Source of the DNA: Halovenus carboxidivorans
Lineage (GTDB): Archaea; Halobacteriota; Halobacteria; Halobacteriales; Haloarculaceae
Direction: 5' to 3'
Assembly: GCF_009831575.1 (NCBI RefSeq)
Contig: NZ_WUUT01000004.1
Location: 164,138 to 228,137, forward strand
DNA: 64,000 nucleotides
The notes beneath the pieces were generated by a model that saw only the letters and a program-made list of their open reading frames with translations, searched no databases and was not told where the DNA came from. Each line of letters starts with the position of its first letter. Positions within the stretch are counted from its first letter, which is position 1. Of the stretch, positions 47,273 to 55,971 are shown in pieces. The translations under genes and the position numbers were made by a program.

Positions 47273-48400
47273 ATGCGAACTGTCGACGCGGCCGGACTGG
47301 AGATCGGAGACGACCAGCCGCCACGGATCATGGGCGTGTTGAACGTCAGCCAGGAGTCCCCGTACAAGCCGTCGGTCTTCGACGACCCGGGTGAAGCCGC
47401 TGCGTACGTCGACGAACAGCTCATCGATCAGGGCGCTGATATCGTCGATGTCGGCCTCGAATCCGCGAACAAGAAGTTCGAGGTGCTCTCCGCGGAGGAG
47501 GAACTCGAACGGCTCGACACCGCAATCGAGACGATGGAGAGCGTCAGCGGCGACGCCGTCTTCTCGATCGAGACCCGCTACCACGAGGTCGCCGAGGAGG
47601 CGCTCAAGCAGGGGTACGAGATGGTTAACGACATCTGCGGCTTCGCCGACCCGGAGATGCCGCGGGTCTGTGAGGAGTACGACGTGGCCGTCGGCAAGAT
47701 GGCCAGCCCCCCGGATCTCGAACGCCCGGGTGCGATCGAGGACGTCGACGACATCTACGACGCTCTCTTCCAGAACGGGCTGACCGAGAAGACGATCATC
47801 GACCCCGCCTTCGGGGGGTGGAGCGAGGACAAGACCATCGAAGACGACCGCGAGACGTTCCGCCGACTCCGGGAGTTCCGCGCTATCGGCCAGCCGATGC
47901 TCGTCTCGATCAACCGGAAGAACTTCCTCCGGAGCATCGCGGGCCGGGATACCGAGGGCGCCCTCCCGGTCTCTCTCGCTGCCACCTCGATGGCCGTCGA
48001 GCGCGGCGCGCACATCATCAGGACCCACGACGTCGCAGAGACCCGAGACGCGGCGCTGGTCGGGGACACGTTCACGCCGGACCGAACCACCGCGACCATC
48101 GACGGCGTCGAGGTCGAGGAACTCGACGTGCGGACGGTCGGCGACGCCGCCAGATACGTCGAGGAAGACGAACGCGAACTCGCCGAGTCCGGCGTCACGG
48201 CCGCCTGCGAACTGCGCGGGTTGGACGAGCGCTCGCTCACAGAGCTGCGCGACTGCGGGCAGGACCTCGACGTCGCCGTCGGCGGATCGGAGCCGGTGTT
48301 CGTCGCGGGCTCTGTCAGTGCCGTGCGGGCGCTGGCCGAGGCCGTCGACGACGACCGGCTGACCCGGTCGCTGACGGCGGTTGCGGAGGGGTCCCGGTGA
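47273..48400 (+). CDS. folP: Dihydropteroate synthase-like protein (FolP)
   Basis: A 375-residue protein. The first 270 residues fold as a TIM barrel with the pterin-binding motifs Gly-Val-Leu-Asn-Val-Ser-Gln-Glu-Ser and Ala-Asp-Ile-Val-Asp-Val-Gly-Leu-Glu-Ser. Later elements are Asn-Asp-Ile-Cys-Gly-Phe-Ala-Asp and Ile-Asp-Pro-Ala-Phe-Gly-Gly-Trp. It joins p-aminobenzoate to the pterin diphosphate. The C-terminal 100 residues are an extension not found in bacterial FolP. The next gene encodes the pyrophosphokinase that makes its pterin substrate, which supports the call. Confidence 0.88.
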   Translation: MRTVDAAGLEIGDDQPPRIMGVLNVSQESPYKPSVFDDPGEAAAYVDEQLIDQGADIVDVGLESANKKFEVLSAEEELERLDTAIETMESVSGDAVFSIETRYHEVAEEALKQGYEMVNDICGFADPEMPRVCEEYDVAVGKMASPPDLERPGAIEDVDDIYDALFQNGLTEKTIIDPAFGGWSEDKTIEDDRETFRRLREFRAIGQPMLVSINRKNFLRSIAGRDTEGALPVSLAATSMAVERGAHIIRTHDVAETRDAALVGDTFTPDRTTATIDGVEVEELDVRTVGDAARYVEEDERELAESGVTAACELRGLDERSLTELRDCGQDLDVAVGGSEPVFVAGSVSAVRALAEAVDDDRLTRSLTAVAEGSR

Positions 48401-48542
48401 GAAAACTTATACCTAAAGAGCCAAAATCAGGCAATGACGGCCGAAAGGGCATACTCGGGCAGGGGCAGTTCGGTGTGCCATTTCGGCTCAACCCGGTTTA
48501 TCTGGGCCGTGATTGCTTCCGGAGAGAGCGGGGTGTGTAGCC
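48401..48542. other. Intergenic leader ahead of mptE
   Basis: The 142 bp contain an AT-rich AAAACTTATACC at 48402-48413 that fits a TATA box. The expected start would be near 48433, leaving a leader of about 110 nt to the GTG at 48543. No coding potential is supported, although an ATG lies at 48434. Confidence 0.4.
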
Positions 48543-49244
48543 GTGGAGTTCGACGAGTGGGAACCAGTCTACGAGCGCATTCTCTCGGCGTTCGGCTACG
48601 GCCGCGGCGGAGACGAACGGGTCAGGGACCGACTCCAGAGACTGGTTGCGGGCAGCGAGACGTTCGAGACAGAGCGGGTCGACTGGACCGGACAGACCGT
48701 CGCGATAGCCGGCGGTGCGGACTCGCTGATCGAACCGACGGCGCTGCAAACTGCACGGGACGCGGATATCGTCGTCGCTGCCTCCGTCGCGGCGGATCGC
48801 CTCCGTGACAGGGAGATTGCGGTCGACTGCATGGTGACTGATCTCGACAAGAACCCCGCCACTGTCCGTGATCTCACCGCCGACGGGGTTCCGGCCGCCG
48901 TCCACGCTCACGGTGACAATCTCGACCTCGTCGAGGAGTGGGTTCCGCGACTCGACACGGCCTTCGTGATCCCGACAACACAGGCCGAGCCGACCGGAGC
49001 CGTCCACAACTTCGGTGGCTTCACCGACGGGGATCGGGCCGCCTTTCTGGCGGACGAGTTCGGCGCCGCGAGGTTGGTCTTTCCCGGCTGGGAGTTCGAC
49101 GATCCGACGGTCGACGAGGAGAAACGTGCCAAGCTCGGGTGGGCCGAGCGGCTGTTGCACTGGCTCGAACGCCGACGCGACGAGCGATTCGACATCCTCG
49201 ACGGACGGAGAGCGGACATCGACCGCGACGCCCTGCCCCTGTGA
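48543..49244 (+). CDS. mptE: 6-hydroxymethyl-7,8-dihydropterin pyrophosphokinase, MptE type
   Basis: A 233-residue protein of the archaeal DUF115/MptE family. It has Val-Ala-Ile-Ala-Gly-Gly-Ala-Asp-Ser-Leu, then Asp-Cys-Met-Val-Thr-Asp-Leu-Asp-Lys-Asn and Val-His-Ala-His-Gly-Asp-Asn, the usual metal/ATP-binding pieces. It transfers pyrophosphate from ATP to the pterin, feeding FolP in the methanopterin or folate route. A GTG start gives the family N-terminus (Glu-Phe-Asp-Glu-Trp). The gene follows folP by 142 bp. Confidence 0.88.
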   Translation: MEFDEWEPVYERILSAFGYGRGGDERVRDRLQRLVAGSETFETERVDWTGQTVAIAGGADSLIEPTALQTARDADIVVAASVAADRLRDREIAVDCMVTDLDKNPATVRDLTADGVPAAVHAHGDNLDLVEEWVPRLDTAFVIPTTQAEPTGAVHNFGGFTDGDRAAFLADEFGAARLVFPGWEFDDPTVDEEKRAKLGWAERLLHWLERRRDERFDILDGRRADIDRDALPL

Positions 49245-49299
49245 GTGGCCGCGCTATCGCGGGACGGCCTTTTGTCGTATCCAGCCGAAGAGGGTGGTG

Positions 49300-49806
49300 A
49301 TGGCCCTCCTGACGCTTGCGTACGTGTTGCACGTCCTCTCGGCGGCCCTGTGGACCGGTGCGACACTGTACGTCGTCTACGCAGTGCTTCCGGGCGCCCG
49401 TGCCGGTCGGCTCGGTCCGGCGGCGTTCACCGAACAACTCCACCGGCTGTTGCTCATCACTCGCTGGACCGGTGTCGTCCTCCCACTCACCGGGGGATAC
49501 ATGATCTGGGTCCGGTATCCGCTCCCGCTGTTGCTCGACACTCCCCGGGGCTGGGCCGTGCTGGCGATGCTGTCGCTGTGGGGCATCATGAACACGCTCA
49601 TCGAAATCGGCGTGCTCCGGATGCGCCGTGTCGGGGGCCCCGTCGGGATCGGTACGTATCTCCAGGAGGGGTTCCCGGTCGAGCGCCTTCCTCCCGGTAT
49701 CGAGACGGCAACACTGCTCGGGCGCGTGCGACCGTATCTCCTCGCCAGCGCCGCCTGTGCGGTGCTGTTGCTGGGCGATGCGGCACTGTTGGCTGTCGGT
49801 CTCTGA
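49300..49806 (+). CDS. Four-helix membrane protein (CopD-like)
   Basis: A 168-residue protein with four to five predicted membrane helices. The first helix has Leu-His-Val-Leu-Ser-Ala-Ala-Leu-Trp-Thr-Gly-Ala, and the next has a second conserved-looking region with Ile-Thr-Arg-Trp-Thr-Gly. This matches the copper resistance D-like or DUF2269-type transporter families of haloarchaea. A copper or heme role is possible but not shown. Starts at 49294 (GTG) or 49297 are alternatives to the ATG at 49300. Confidence 0.75.
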   Translation: MALLTLAYVLHVLSAALWTGATLYVVYAVLPGARAGRLGPAAFTEQLHRLLLITRWTGVVLPLTGGYMIWVRYPLPLLLDTPRGWAVLAMLSLWGIMNTLIEIGVLRMRRVGGPVGIGTYLQEGFPVERLPPGIETATLLGRVRPYLLASAACAVLLLGDAALLAVGL

Positions 49807-49846
49807 TCGGCGGTGAGAATACGCGTCTCCGGTCAGCCGGCAGTAA

Positions 49847-50737
49847 TTAGAGCAGACCCGTCTTCTGCAGTTTCATCAGATCCTCGGTGTCCAGCGTTTC
49901 GCCCTCCTTGAACTGCTGGTAGATCTCTTCGGCTTCCTCGCGTGCGGCTTCCTGTTTCTCCTCGCGCTGCTCGCGCTCCTCTTCCTCTTCTTTCTTGTCG
50001 AGTTCGCGCAGGCGCTTCTGGACGCGGACGAAGTCCTCGTGGTGCTGGTCCGCGGCCTCCTGAGCCTCGACGAACTTCTCGTGCATCTCGTCGGCCTCGT
50101 CGCGGATCTCGTCGGCCTCGCGGTAGGCCTCGATCATCTCGTTGTGGTGTTTCTGGGCCTCGTCAGCGAGTTCCGTCACCTTCTGGTGGTGTTTCGAGGC
50201 CTCGGCACGGACCTCCTCCGCCTTCTCTTCGAGTTCGTCGATCTCTTCGTTCTGGTCGAGTTTCTCCTTTTTCTCCTGGAGCTTCTCGCGCTTCTCCTCG
50301 ATTTTTTCGATGAGTTCGCGCTCGTCCTCGGTGTCGAGCACCTCGGTCTGCTGTTTGAACTCCAGATCTTCGATCTCGGATTCGAGCTCCTCGATATCCT
50401 TCCCCTCGTCGAGTTTGGCGTCGTCCTTGAGCTGCTCGACCTTGTCGAACAGCTCGTTGGCCTCCGCGTTGAGTTCGTTACGTTTCTCCTTGTGCTCTTG
50501 GACCTGCTCGTTGAGTTCGTCGCGAGTCTCCCGGTGTTCCTGGGCCTCGTCGACTTTCTCGCGGGTCTTGGCGTTGAGTTCGTCGCGCTTAGAGGCCCGT
50601 TCGGAGGCCATCTGGTTCAACTCGTTACGCCGGTCGCGGAGTTTCCCGGCGAGTTTGATAAGTTCGCCTTTGGATTTGTTTTCGAGCTCTTCGTCTGTGA
50701 CTTCGATGTTTTTGGACTCGTCTATCGAATCTGCCAT
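49847..50737 (-). CDS. Long coiled-coil protein (SMC-like, no ATPase)
   Basis: A 296-residue protein made almost entirely of Glu/Lys/Arg/Asp-rich coiled coil (residues about 25-270) and ending Gln-Lys-Thr-Gly-Leu-Leu. No Walker motif or head domain is found, so it is a free structural rod. Halobacterial homologues are annotated as coiled-coil proteins of unknown function, sometimes misannotated as phosphoserine phosphatase. A His-His repeated motif (Lys-His-His-Gln and Gln-His-His-Glu) is notable. It is transcribed from a promoter in the 50738-50934 gap. Confidence 0.85.
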   Translation of the reverse strand: MADSIDESKNIEVTDEELENKSKGELIKLAGKLRDRRNELNQMASERASKRDELNAKTREKVDEAQEHRETRDELNEQVQEHKEKRNELNAEANELFDKVEQLKDDAKLDEGKDIEELESEIEDLEFKQQTEVLDTEDERELIEKIEEKREKLQEKKEKLDQNEEIDELEEKAEEVRAEASKHHQKVTELADEAQKHHNEMIEAYREADEIRDEADEMHEKFVEAQEAADQHHEDFVRVQKRLRELDKKEEEEEREQREEKQEAAREEAEEIYQQFKEGETLDTEDLMKLQKTGLL

Positions 50738-50934
50738 GGTTGTACCTCGATGCCATATGCGCTGCGGCGGTATGTAGCACTCACCCGTCGGATCTGCTGT
50801 CGTCGAAAACAGGCGTTCCCTATCATGTTGGGCGAAATGCTGTACGACCGAAACGCCGCACGCGTTCTGGTGATTATCTATACTACGGGACCGGATTTAA
50901 AGATTCCGGTCGAACAACCCTGTGGCGCGTGTTC

Positions 50935-52824
50935 TCAAGGGGCGGCGTTTCGCCAGCGGGCGAGGTCGTAGACGTTCCTCACGCGCCGGTCGTCGAGGGC
51001 GAGTTCGAGACGAACCTGCTCCGCTTCTGCGGGGATATCGATGGGTCCGCCGGTCCACCGGCCGCTCTCTCCGACGGTGAGATCGAGCGTTCCGTCGGCG
51101 CTGCCGGCCTCCCAGCGGAGCGTCGCGGAGAGCCCCTTCGGAGTATCGTTGACGACGGTGAGTTCGCTCTCGTGGTCTCCGGGCGTATCCAGAAACGCCT
51201 GAACGGGTTCGAACGACTGTCGGACGACCTCTGACGCCCGTTTCCCTTCGCCATCGTAGGCGTACACGCCCATGCCCGCGCTGTCCGTATCCCGGAGAGC
51301 GAACGCGATTGCCCCGGTCCGCTCGCGGCGGAGATACTCGATCACTCGGCGCAACACTTCCGACTGGTACCGCTGCGACTCGTCTGTTCCGCCGTCGACG
51401 TGTCGCTGGTGTTTGCTCGCGTCGAATCCGCTGACTCCGCCGCCGTCCCACGCGTCGGTGACCGACCCGGCTCCGAACTCCGCGACAACCGAGGCCGGGA
51501 ACCGGTCGAGCAGGGAACCGATCTCCTCGGACTCGCCGTAGCTCCAGCCCGGGTAGTACGAGCCCACGTCACCGCCGACGCCCGGGCCGCCGACGACCGG
51601 AACCGACGGTCTGTGTTCGGGTAGAGCCGCGGCGACCTGCTCCGCCGGGCCGGCGTCGTACCCGGAGCGCCACGCCCGATACCGGAACCGGAGCCTGTCG
51701 ACCGTTCCGGTCCCGAGTCCGTCGTCGAAAGCGTCGACGGGATCGTCGTGAACGGCCGTACAGGCCAGACACGGATACCGGCTGTACTGCCGAGCGAGCG
51801 CCGTCGCGAGCTGTTTCGCCCGGTCGGTGTCGAACTCGCCGGGGCCCGTCAGCGGGAGGTCCTGCCAGACCAACACCCCCTCGTTCATGCACCGCTCGTA
51901 CAGTTCGTCCGGGAGGACGTGGCCGTGTGCCCGGACGAGGTTCGCGTTGCACTCCAGCGCGCGGTCGACGTCCGCCTCCTCGGCGGTCACGAGGTTGATC
52001 CCGCGGATCGGAACTGGCTGGTCGTTGACCCGCAGGCGGCCGTCGTCGAACTCGATGTCGCAGATGCCGGTCGTACGGGTCCGCTCCGCGTCTCCCAGTT
52101 TCGCCCGTAGCGTGTACAGGTGTTGCTCGCCCAGACCCCGAGGCCACCACAGTTCGGGGTCGTGTACGTCGACAGTGTGTTCGACGACCGTCCGTCCGGG
52201 CTCGTCCGTCTCGATGCTCCCTCGCTGCATCATTCCCCGGGAGTTGGTGTCGCCGGCCGGCCTGACCGAGTAGGTGATGTGATCGTCGAGCGGGCCGTCG
52301 GTGACGACCGTCGTCCGGAGATCGAGCCGCGCTCCGTCGCTGTCGGCCACGGGTGTGATGTCGATCCGGTCGATGTACGGGAGCGAGCAGGTTTCGAGGG
52401 TCGCGCCCCACCAGATTCCCGGGGTGGACTGCTCGTCCGGGACCGTATCCGTGTCGTGGATCCCGCCGAACCGGTCGGTGGGTCGGTGACATGTGACCGT
52501 GAGTTCGGTCTCCTCCTCCGGGACGAACGGGATCCGCAGCGGTCGAAAATAGGTGTCGTGTTCGACGGCGCCGTCGCCGTCGAGACGGTCTGCACTCAAC
52601 TCCACCTCGGCGTGTGCGTACAGCCCCCGCAGTTCCAGCACTGCAATCTCGTCGTCCGGCCCGCGCGGATCCGCGAACGAACTCGCGTACTCGACCGTCT
52701 CGGCCCCCGCCAGCCCCTCCGGCCGGCCGGGAACGGTGGCCGACTGCTCGGTCGACGCCTCGGATCGGGGGTCGCGTACCCGCCACTCGTCGAACATATT
52801 ACTCGGGGTGTCCCCCGCCGGCAT
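50935..52824 (-). CDS. Glycoside hydrolase family 2-like protein (beta-mannosidase fold)
   Basis: A 629-residue protein. The first third is a jelly-roll/Ig-like region (Asp-Thr-Tyr-Phe-Arg-Pro-Leu, Pro-Glu-Leu-Trp-Trp-Pro-Arg-Gly-Leu-Gly), which is the usual non-catalytic part of GH2. A TIM-barrel-like region follows with Val-Pro-Ile-Arg-Gly-Ile-Asn-Leu. The nucleophile region reads Val-Val-Ala-Glu-Phe-Gly-Ala-Gly, keeping a Glu. Where GH2 has Asn-Glu for the acid/base, this protein reads His-Asp-Asp-Pro, so activity is doubtful. No signal peptide is apparent. The ATG at 52824 was used, but one at 52797 is equally possible. Confidence 0.78.
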   Translation of the reverse strand: MPAGDTPSNMFDEWRVRDPRSEASTEQSATVPGRPEGLAGAETVEYASSFADPRGPDDEIAVLELRGLYAHAEVELSADRLDGDGAVEHDTYFRPLRIPFVPEEETELTVTCHRPTDRFGGIHDTDTVPDEQSTPGIWWGATLETCSLPYIDRIDITPVADSDGARLDLRTTVVTDGPLDDHITYSVRPAGDTNSRGMMQRGSIETDEPGRTVVEHTVDVHDPELWWPRGLGEQHLYTLRAKLGDAERTRTTGICDIEFDDGRLRVNDQPVPIRGINLVTAEEADVDRALECNANLVRAHGHVLPDELYERCMNEGVLVWQDLPLTGPGEFDTDRAKQLATALARQYSRYPCLACTAVHDDPVDAFDDGLGTGTVDRLRFRYRAWRSGYDAGPAEQVAAALPEHRPSVPVVGGPGVGGDVGSYYPGWSYGESEEIGSLLDRFPASVVAEFGAGSVTDAWDGGGVSGFDASKHQRHVDGGTDESQRYQSEVLRRVIEYLRRERTGAIAFALRDTDSAGMGVYAYDGEGKRASEVVRQSFEPVQAFLDTPGDHESELTVVNDTPKGLSATLRWEAGSADGTLDLTVGESGRWTGGPIDIPAEAEQVRLELALDDRRVRNVYDLARWRNAAP

Positions 52825-52895
52825 AGCCTTTTCGCGTTCGCACGCGACGGCTTGCACCGAACCGCTTTTGCCCTCGCCTGCGCAATGACCGGCCG

Positions 52896-53648
52896 ATGGA
52901 CGCTCTCCTCGTCGGTGCGGGCGCGATGGGTCAGTGGCTCGGCTCGGTGCTCTCCGGGGCCGGCCTCCTGACCGAGCTTTCGGTGCTCGATACCGACCCT
53001 CAGCGGGCGCGTGAGACGGCCGAGACAGTCGGCGGTCGTGCGGTCTCGCCCGAGACGGTCCCGACCGCTGATCTGGTCTGTATCGCCGTTCCGATCCCCG
53101 CGGCCGCCGACGCCATCGCGACGTACGCCGGGTACGCCGACGCCGCGATACTCGACGTGACGGGGACGATGGCCCGACCGGTCGACGCGATGACTGAGCA
53201 CGCCCCCGACTGTGAGCGGCTGAGCCTGCACCCGCTGTTCGCTCCCGAGAACGAACCGGGCAACGTTCCGGCCGTCGTCGACGCCGGCGGCCCGATCACC
53301 GACGACGTGCTCGCGGCGCTGCGCGACCGCGGCAACGATGTCTTCGAGACGACCGTCGAGGAACACGACGCGGCGATGGAGACGGTTCAGGCCCGCACGC
53401 ACGCCGCCGTTCTCGCTTTCGGACTGGCCGCGGAGGAGGTCCCCGAACGGTTCCAGACGCCGATCTCGACGGAACTGACGAGGCTCGCCGAGCAGGTGAC
53501 CGGCGGCGAGAGCCGGGTGTACGCCGATATCCAGGCCGCCTTCGAGGGCGCGGACGACGTCGCAGAGGCGGCGCGGCGACTCGCCGACGCCGACGCAGAG
53601 CAGTTCGAGCGACTGTACGACGAGGCCAGGTTGGAGACCCCAGAGTAA
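52896..53648 (+). CDS. tyrA: Prephenate dehydrogenase (TyrA-like)
   Basis: A 250-residue NAD(P)-dependent dehydrogenase in tyrosine synthesis. The Rossmann motif Gly-Ala-Gly-Ala-Met-Gly-Gln-Trp-Leu-Gly and the Asp-Val-Thr-Gly-Thr-Met region after Ile-Leu are typical, as is Ser-Leu-His-Pro-Leu-Phe-Ala-Pro, the prephenate-binding His site. It is shorter than bacterial TyrA because it has no ACT domain. The Rsm22-like gene begins within its stop codon (1-bp overlap). Confidence 0.9.
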   Translation: MDALLVGAGAMGQWLGSVLSGAGLLTELSVLDTDPQRARETAETVGGRAVSPETVPTADLVCIAVPIPAAADAIATYAGYADAAILDVTGTMARPVDAMTEHAPDCERLSLHPLFAPENEPGNVPAVVDAGGPITDDVLAALRDRGNDVFETTVEEHDAAMETVQARTHAAVLAFGLAAEEVPERFQTPISTELTRLAEQVTGGESRVYADIQAAFEGADDVAEAARRLADADAEQFERLYDEARLETPE

Positions 53649-55087
53649 TGGACGACACACAACGCAGTCAGGTACTCGACAACGCGAAGTACCTCCGCGA
53701 GGTCAGACCCATCGACCCCGAGGAGATCCACGAATACGTCCGGGGCCAACCCCACCCGGCCGCCGTCAGGCAGGTGCTGCGGGAGTCCGCCCTCGAACTC
53801 GGGCTGGTCGAACGCGAGGACGGCCGGTTCGAGCCCGCGTCGACCGATCCCGTCGATCTCTCCTTCGACGGCGTCGACTCGCTCCCCTCCGAGATCGCGC
53901 TGTCGGTCGAGGAACTACTGCTCGACGCGTTCGGCCCGGGCTGGCCCGACGGCACCTCGGGAGACCGCCTCCGCGCCACGATCCGCGATTTCAAACGGCA
54001 GTATCTCAGCGGCGGCGAGGTGACATACGACGAGGTGACGGCGCTCGGGTACGCGATCTATCACCTCCCGACGTACTTCGCCGCGACACAGTACGTGCTC
54101 GCGGACCTGGCCGCCGACGGGCTGCTCTCGGGAGAGCTTCGCGTGCTCGATGTCGGGGCCGGCGTCGGCGGCCCGGCGCTCGGGCTCTCGGAGCTGTTAC
54201 CGGACGATACCCTGATCGAGTACCACGCTGTCGAACCGAGCGACGCGGCCGACGTGCTCGAGGACCTCCTCGACACGACCGGCCGGAACTTCCACCCGGC
54301 GATCCACCGTGAACGGGTCGAGACCGCCCCGTACGACGGCGAGTTCGACCTGATCCTCTGTGCGAACGTCCTCTCGGAACTGGACGATCCCGAGTCGGTG
54401 GTGGAGGATCTGCTCGATCACCTCGCGGCCGACGGCACGCTCTGCGCGATTGCTCCCGCGGACCGCAACACTGCGATACGGCTCCGGGAGATCGAGCGCA
54501 CCGCCGAACGGGAGGCCGGGGCGACGATCTACGCCCCGACAGTTCGGCTGTGGCCTCACGAACGGCCCGAGAGCACTTCGTGGTCGTTCGACCGCAGACC
54601 CGACCTCGACGTGCCCGCCTTCCAGCGCCGACTCGACGAGGGCGAGCGCACGCCGGAGTTCGACGACCCCGACAGCGACCGCGAGCCGGGCGACGGCGAG
54701 TTCGTCAACGTCGATGTGCAGTACGCTTGCTCCCTGCTGCGCACCGATGGCCGCCGCCGGCTCGATATCGACCTCTCGGGGGGTCGGTTCGCCAAGATGG
54801 CCGAGACGGAGCGCCACGTCACCGACCGGATCGACTGCGCCGGGGTCAAACTGAGCACCGACCTCGCCGACGGCGGCAACCCCCTGTTTCTGATCGGCGA
54901 CGGCAGCCAGAAGATCGATCACTTCGCGGTCCTCACCGAGGAGTCGCTGCTCAACGAGGATCTCCGGCGGGCCGACTACGGAGAGTTCCTCCAGATCGAG
55001 AACGTGCTGGTCCTCTGGAACGACGACGAGGGGGCGTACAACCTCGTCGTCGACGGGGAGACGGTCGTCGAACGGCTGCCGGCCTGA
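53648..55087 (+). CDS. Rsm22-like methyltransferase of the small ribosomal subunit
   Basis: A 479-residue protein similar to mitochondrial Rsm22/METTL17 and its archaeal counterparts. A SAM-binding motif Val-Leu-Asp-Val-Gly-Ala-Gly-Val-Gly-Gly-Pro-Ala lies near residue 172, followed by Glu-Pro-Ser-Asp-Ala-Ala-Asp and Leu-Cys-Ala-Asn-Val-Leu-Ser-Glu-Leu. The C-terminal part is beta-rich with several Cys (Val-Asp-Val-Gln-Tyr-Ala-Cys-Ser, Ile-Asp-Cys-Ala). The eukaryotic homologues bind an Fe-S cluster, but the archaeal four-Cys signature is not obvious here. It would assist small subunit assembly. It shares an operon with tyrA. Confidence 0.86.
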   Translation: MDDTQRSQVLDNAKYLREVRPIDPEEIHEYVRGQPHPAAVRQVLRESALELGLVEREDGRFEPASTDPVDLSFDGVDSLPSEIALSVEELLLDAFGPGWPDGTSGDRLRATIRDFKRQYLSGGEVTYDEVTALGYAIYHLPTYFAATQYVLADLAADGLLSGELRVLDVGAGVGGPALGLSELLPDDTLIEYHAVEPSDAADVLEDLLDTTGRNFHPAIHRERVETAPYDGEFDLILCANVLSELDDPESVVEDLLDHLAADGTLCAIAPADRNTAIRLREIERTAEREAGATIYAPTVRLWPHERPESTSWSFDRRPDLDVPAFQRRLDEGERTPEFDDPDSDREPGDGEFVNVDVQYACSLLRTDGRRRLDIDLSGGRFAKMAETERHVTDRIDCAGVKLSTDLADGGNPLFLIGDGSQKIDHFAVLTEESLLNEDLRRADYGEFLQIENVLVLWNDDEGAYNLVVDGETVVERLPA

Positions 55088-55126
55088 CCCGCAGGCTTGA
55101 AGCGCTGTCCGCACTTGCGTATCGCC

Positions 55127-55909
55127 ATGGACGACCTCGACATCTTGGTGACGAACGACGACGGGATCGACTCGCTGGGGTTTCACGCGCTGTACGATGG
55201 CCTCTCCGAGATCGGGTCGGTCACCGCCGTCGCGCCGGCAGACGACCAGAGCGCGGTCGGACGGACGGTCTCACAGACCGTCACCGTCCGCGAGCACGAC
55301 CTCGGCTACGTCATCGAGGGGACGCCGGTCGACTGCGTCGTCGCCGGTCTCTCCTCGCTGTGCCCGGAGACGGATCTGGTCGTCGCGGGCTGTAACCAGG
55401 GGGCGAACATGGGGGCGGCGGTGCTGGGGCGGTCGGGGACCGTCAGCGCGGCCGTCGAGGCCGCCTTTCACGGCGTCCCCGGCATCGCGACCTCGCTGTA
55501 CGTGCCCAGCCCGGAGTGGGAGAAAGCCTCGGAGATTCCAAGCGAGTCCTACGCGGCCGCGGTCGACGCGACGAGATATCTCGCGGACCGGGCCTTCGAG
55601 GCCGGGCTCTTCGAGGTGGCCGATTACCTGAATATCAACGCCCCGACGACGGACATCTGCACCGGCGAGATGGAGATCACCCGCCCCTCTCACGTCTACG
55701 AACTCTCCTCTCGACAGGACGGCGACCAGATCGACCTCGTCAACCCGATCTGGGAGAAACTCGCCGACGGCGATATCCCCGACCCCGAGGGGACGGACAG
55801 GCGGGCCATCGTCGAGAACAGGATCAGCGTCTCCCCCCTGACAGCCCCACATACCACGGAGCGGACCGAGGTGCTGGCGGATCTGGCTGCGGAGTACTCG
55901 CTCCAGTAG
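55127..55909 (+). CDS. surE: 5'/3'-nucleotidase SurE
   Basis: A 260-residue metal-dependent phosphatase for nucleoside monophosphates. The opening Val-Thr-Asn-Asp-Asp-Gly-Ile-Asp-Ser and the metal/phosphate loop Ser-Ala-Val-Gly-Arg, plus Gly-Thr-Pro-Val-Asp-Cys-Val and Gly-Cys-Asn-Gln-Gly-Ala-Asn-Met-Gly, are the SurE signatures. The final 40 residues are divergent. It follows the Rsm22-like gene by 39 bp on the same strand and probably shares its transcript. Confidence 0.95.
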   Translation: MDDLDILVTNDDGIDSLGFHALYDGLSEIGSVTAVAPADDQSAVGRTVSQTVTVREHDLGYVIEGTPVDCVVAGLSSLCPETDLVVAGCNQGANMGAAVLGRSGTVSAAVEAAFHGVPGIATSLYVPSPEWEKASEIPSESYAAAVDATRYLADRAFEAGLFEVADYLNINAPTTDICTGEMEITRPSHVYELSSRQDGDQIDLVNPIWEKLADGDIPDPEGTDRRAIVENRISVSPLTAPHTTERTEVLADLAAEYSLQ

Positions 55910-55971
55910 CGGCGAACGCGGGAGCGTAGATACCCGGCGGTATTTTTACCCTCCGGGGCAATCGGACTGGT

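Noticed and set aside
48434-48540. Leaderless small ORF from ATG 48434
   Set aside because: It has no stop before running into mptE out of frame, and its residues are not like a protein of this organism.
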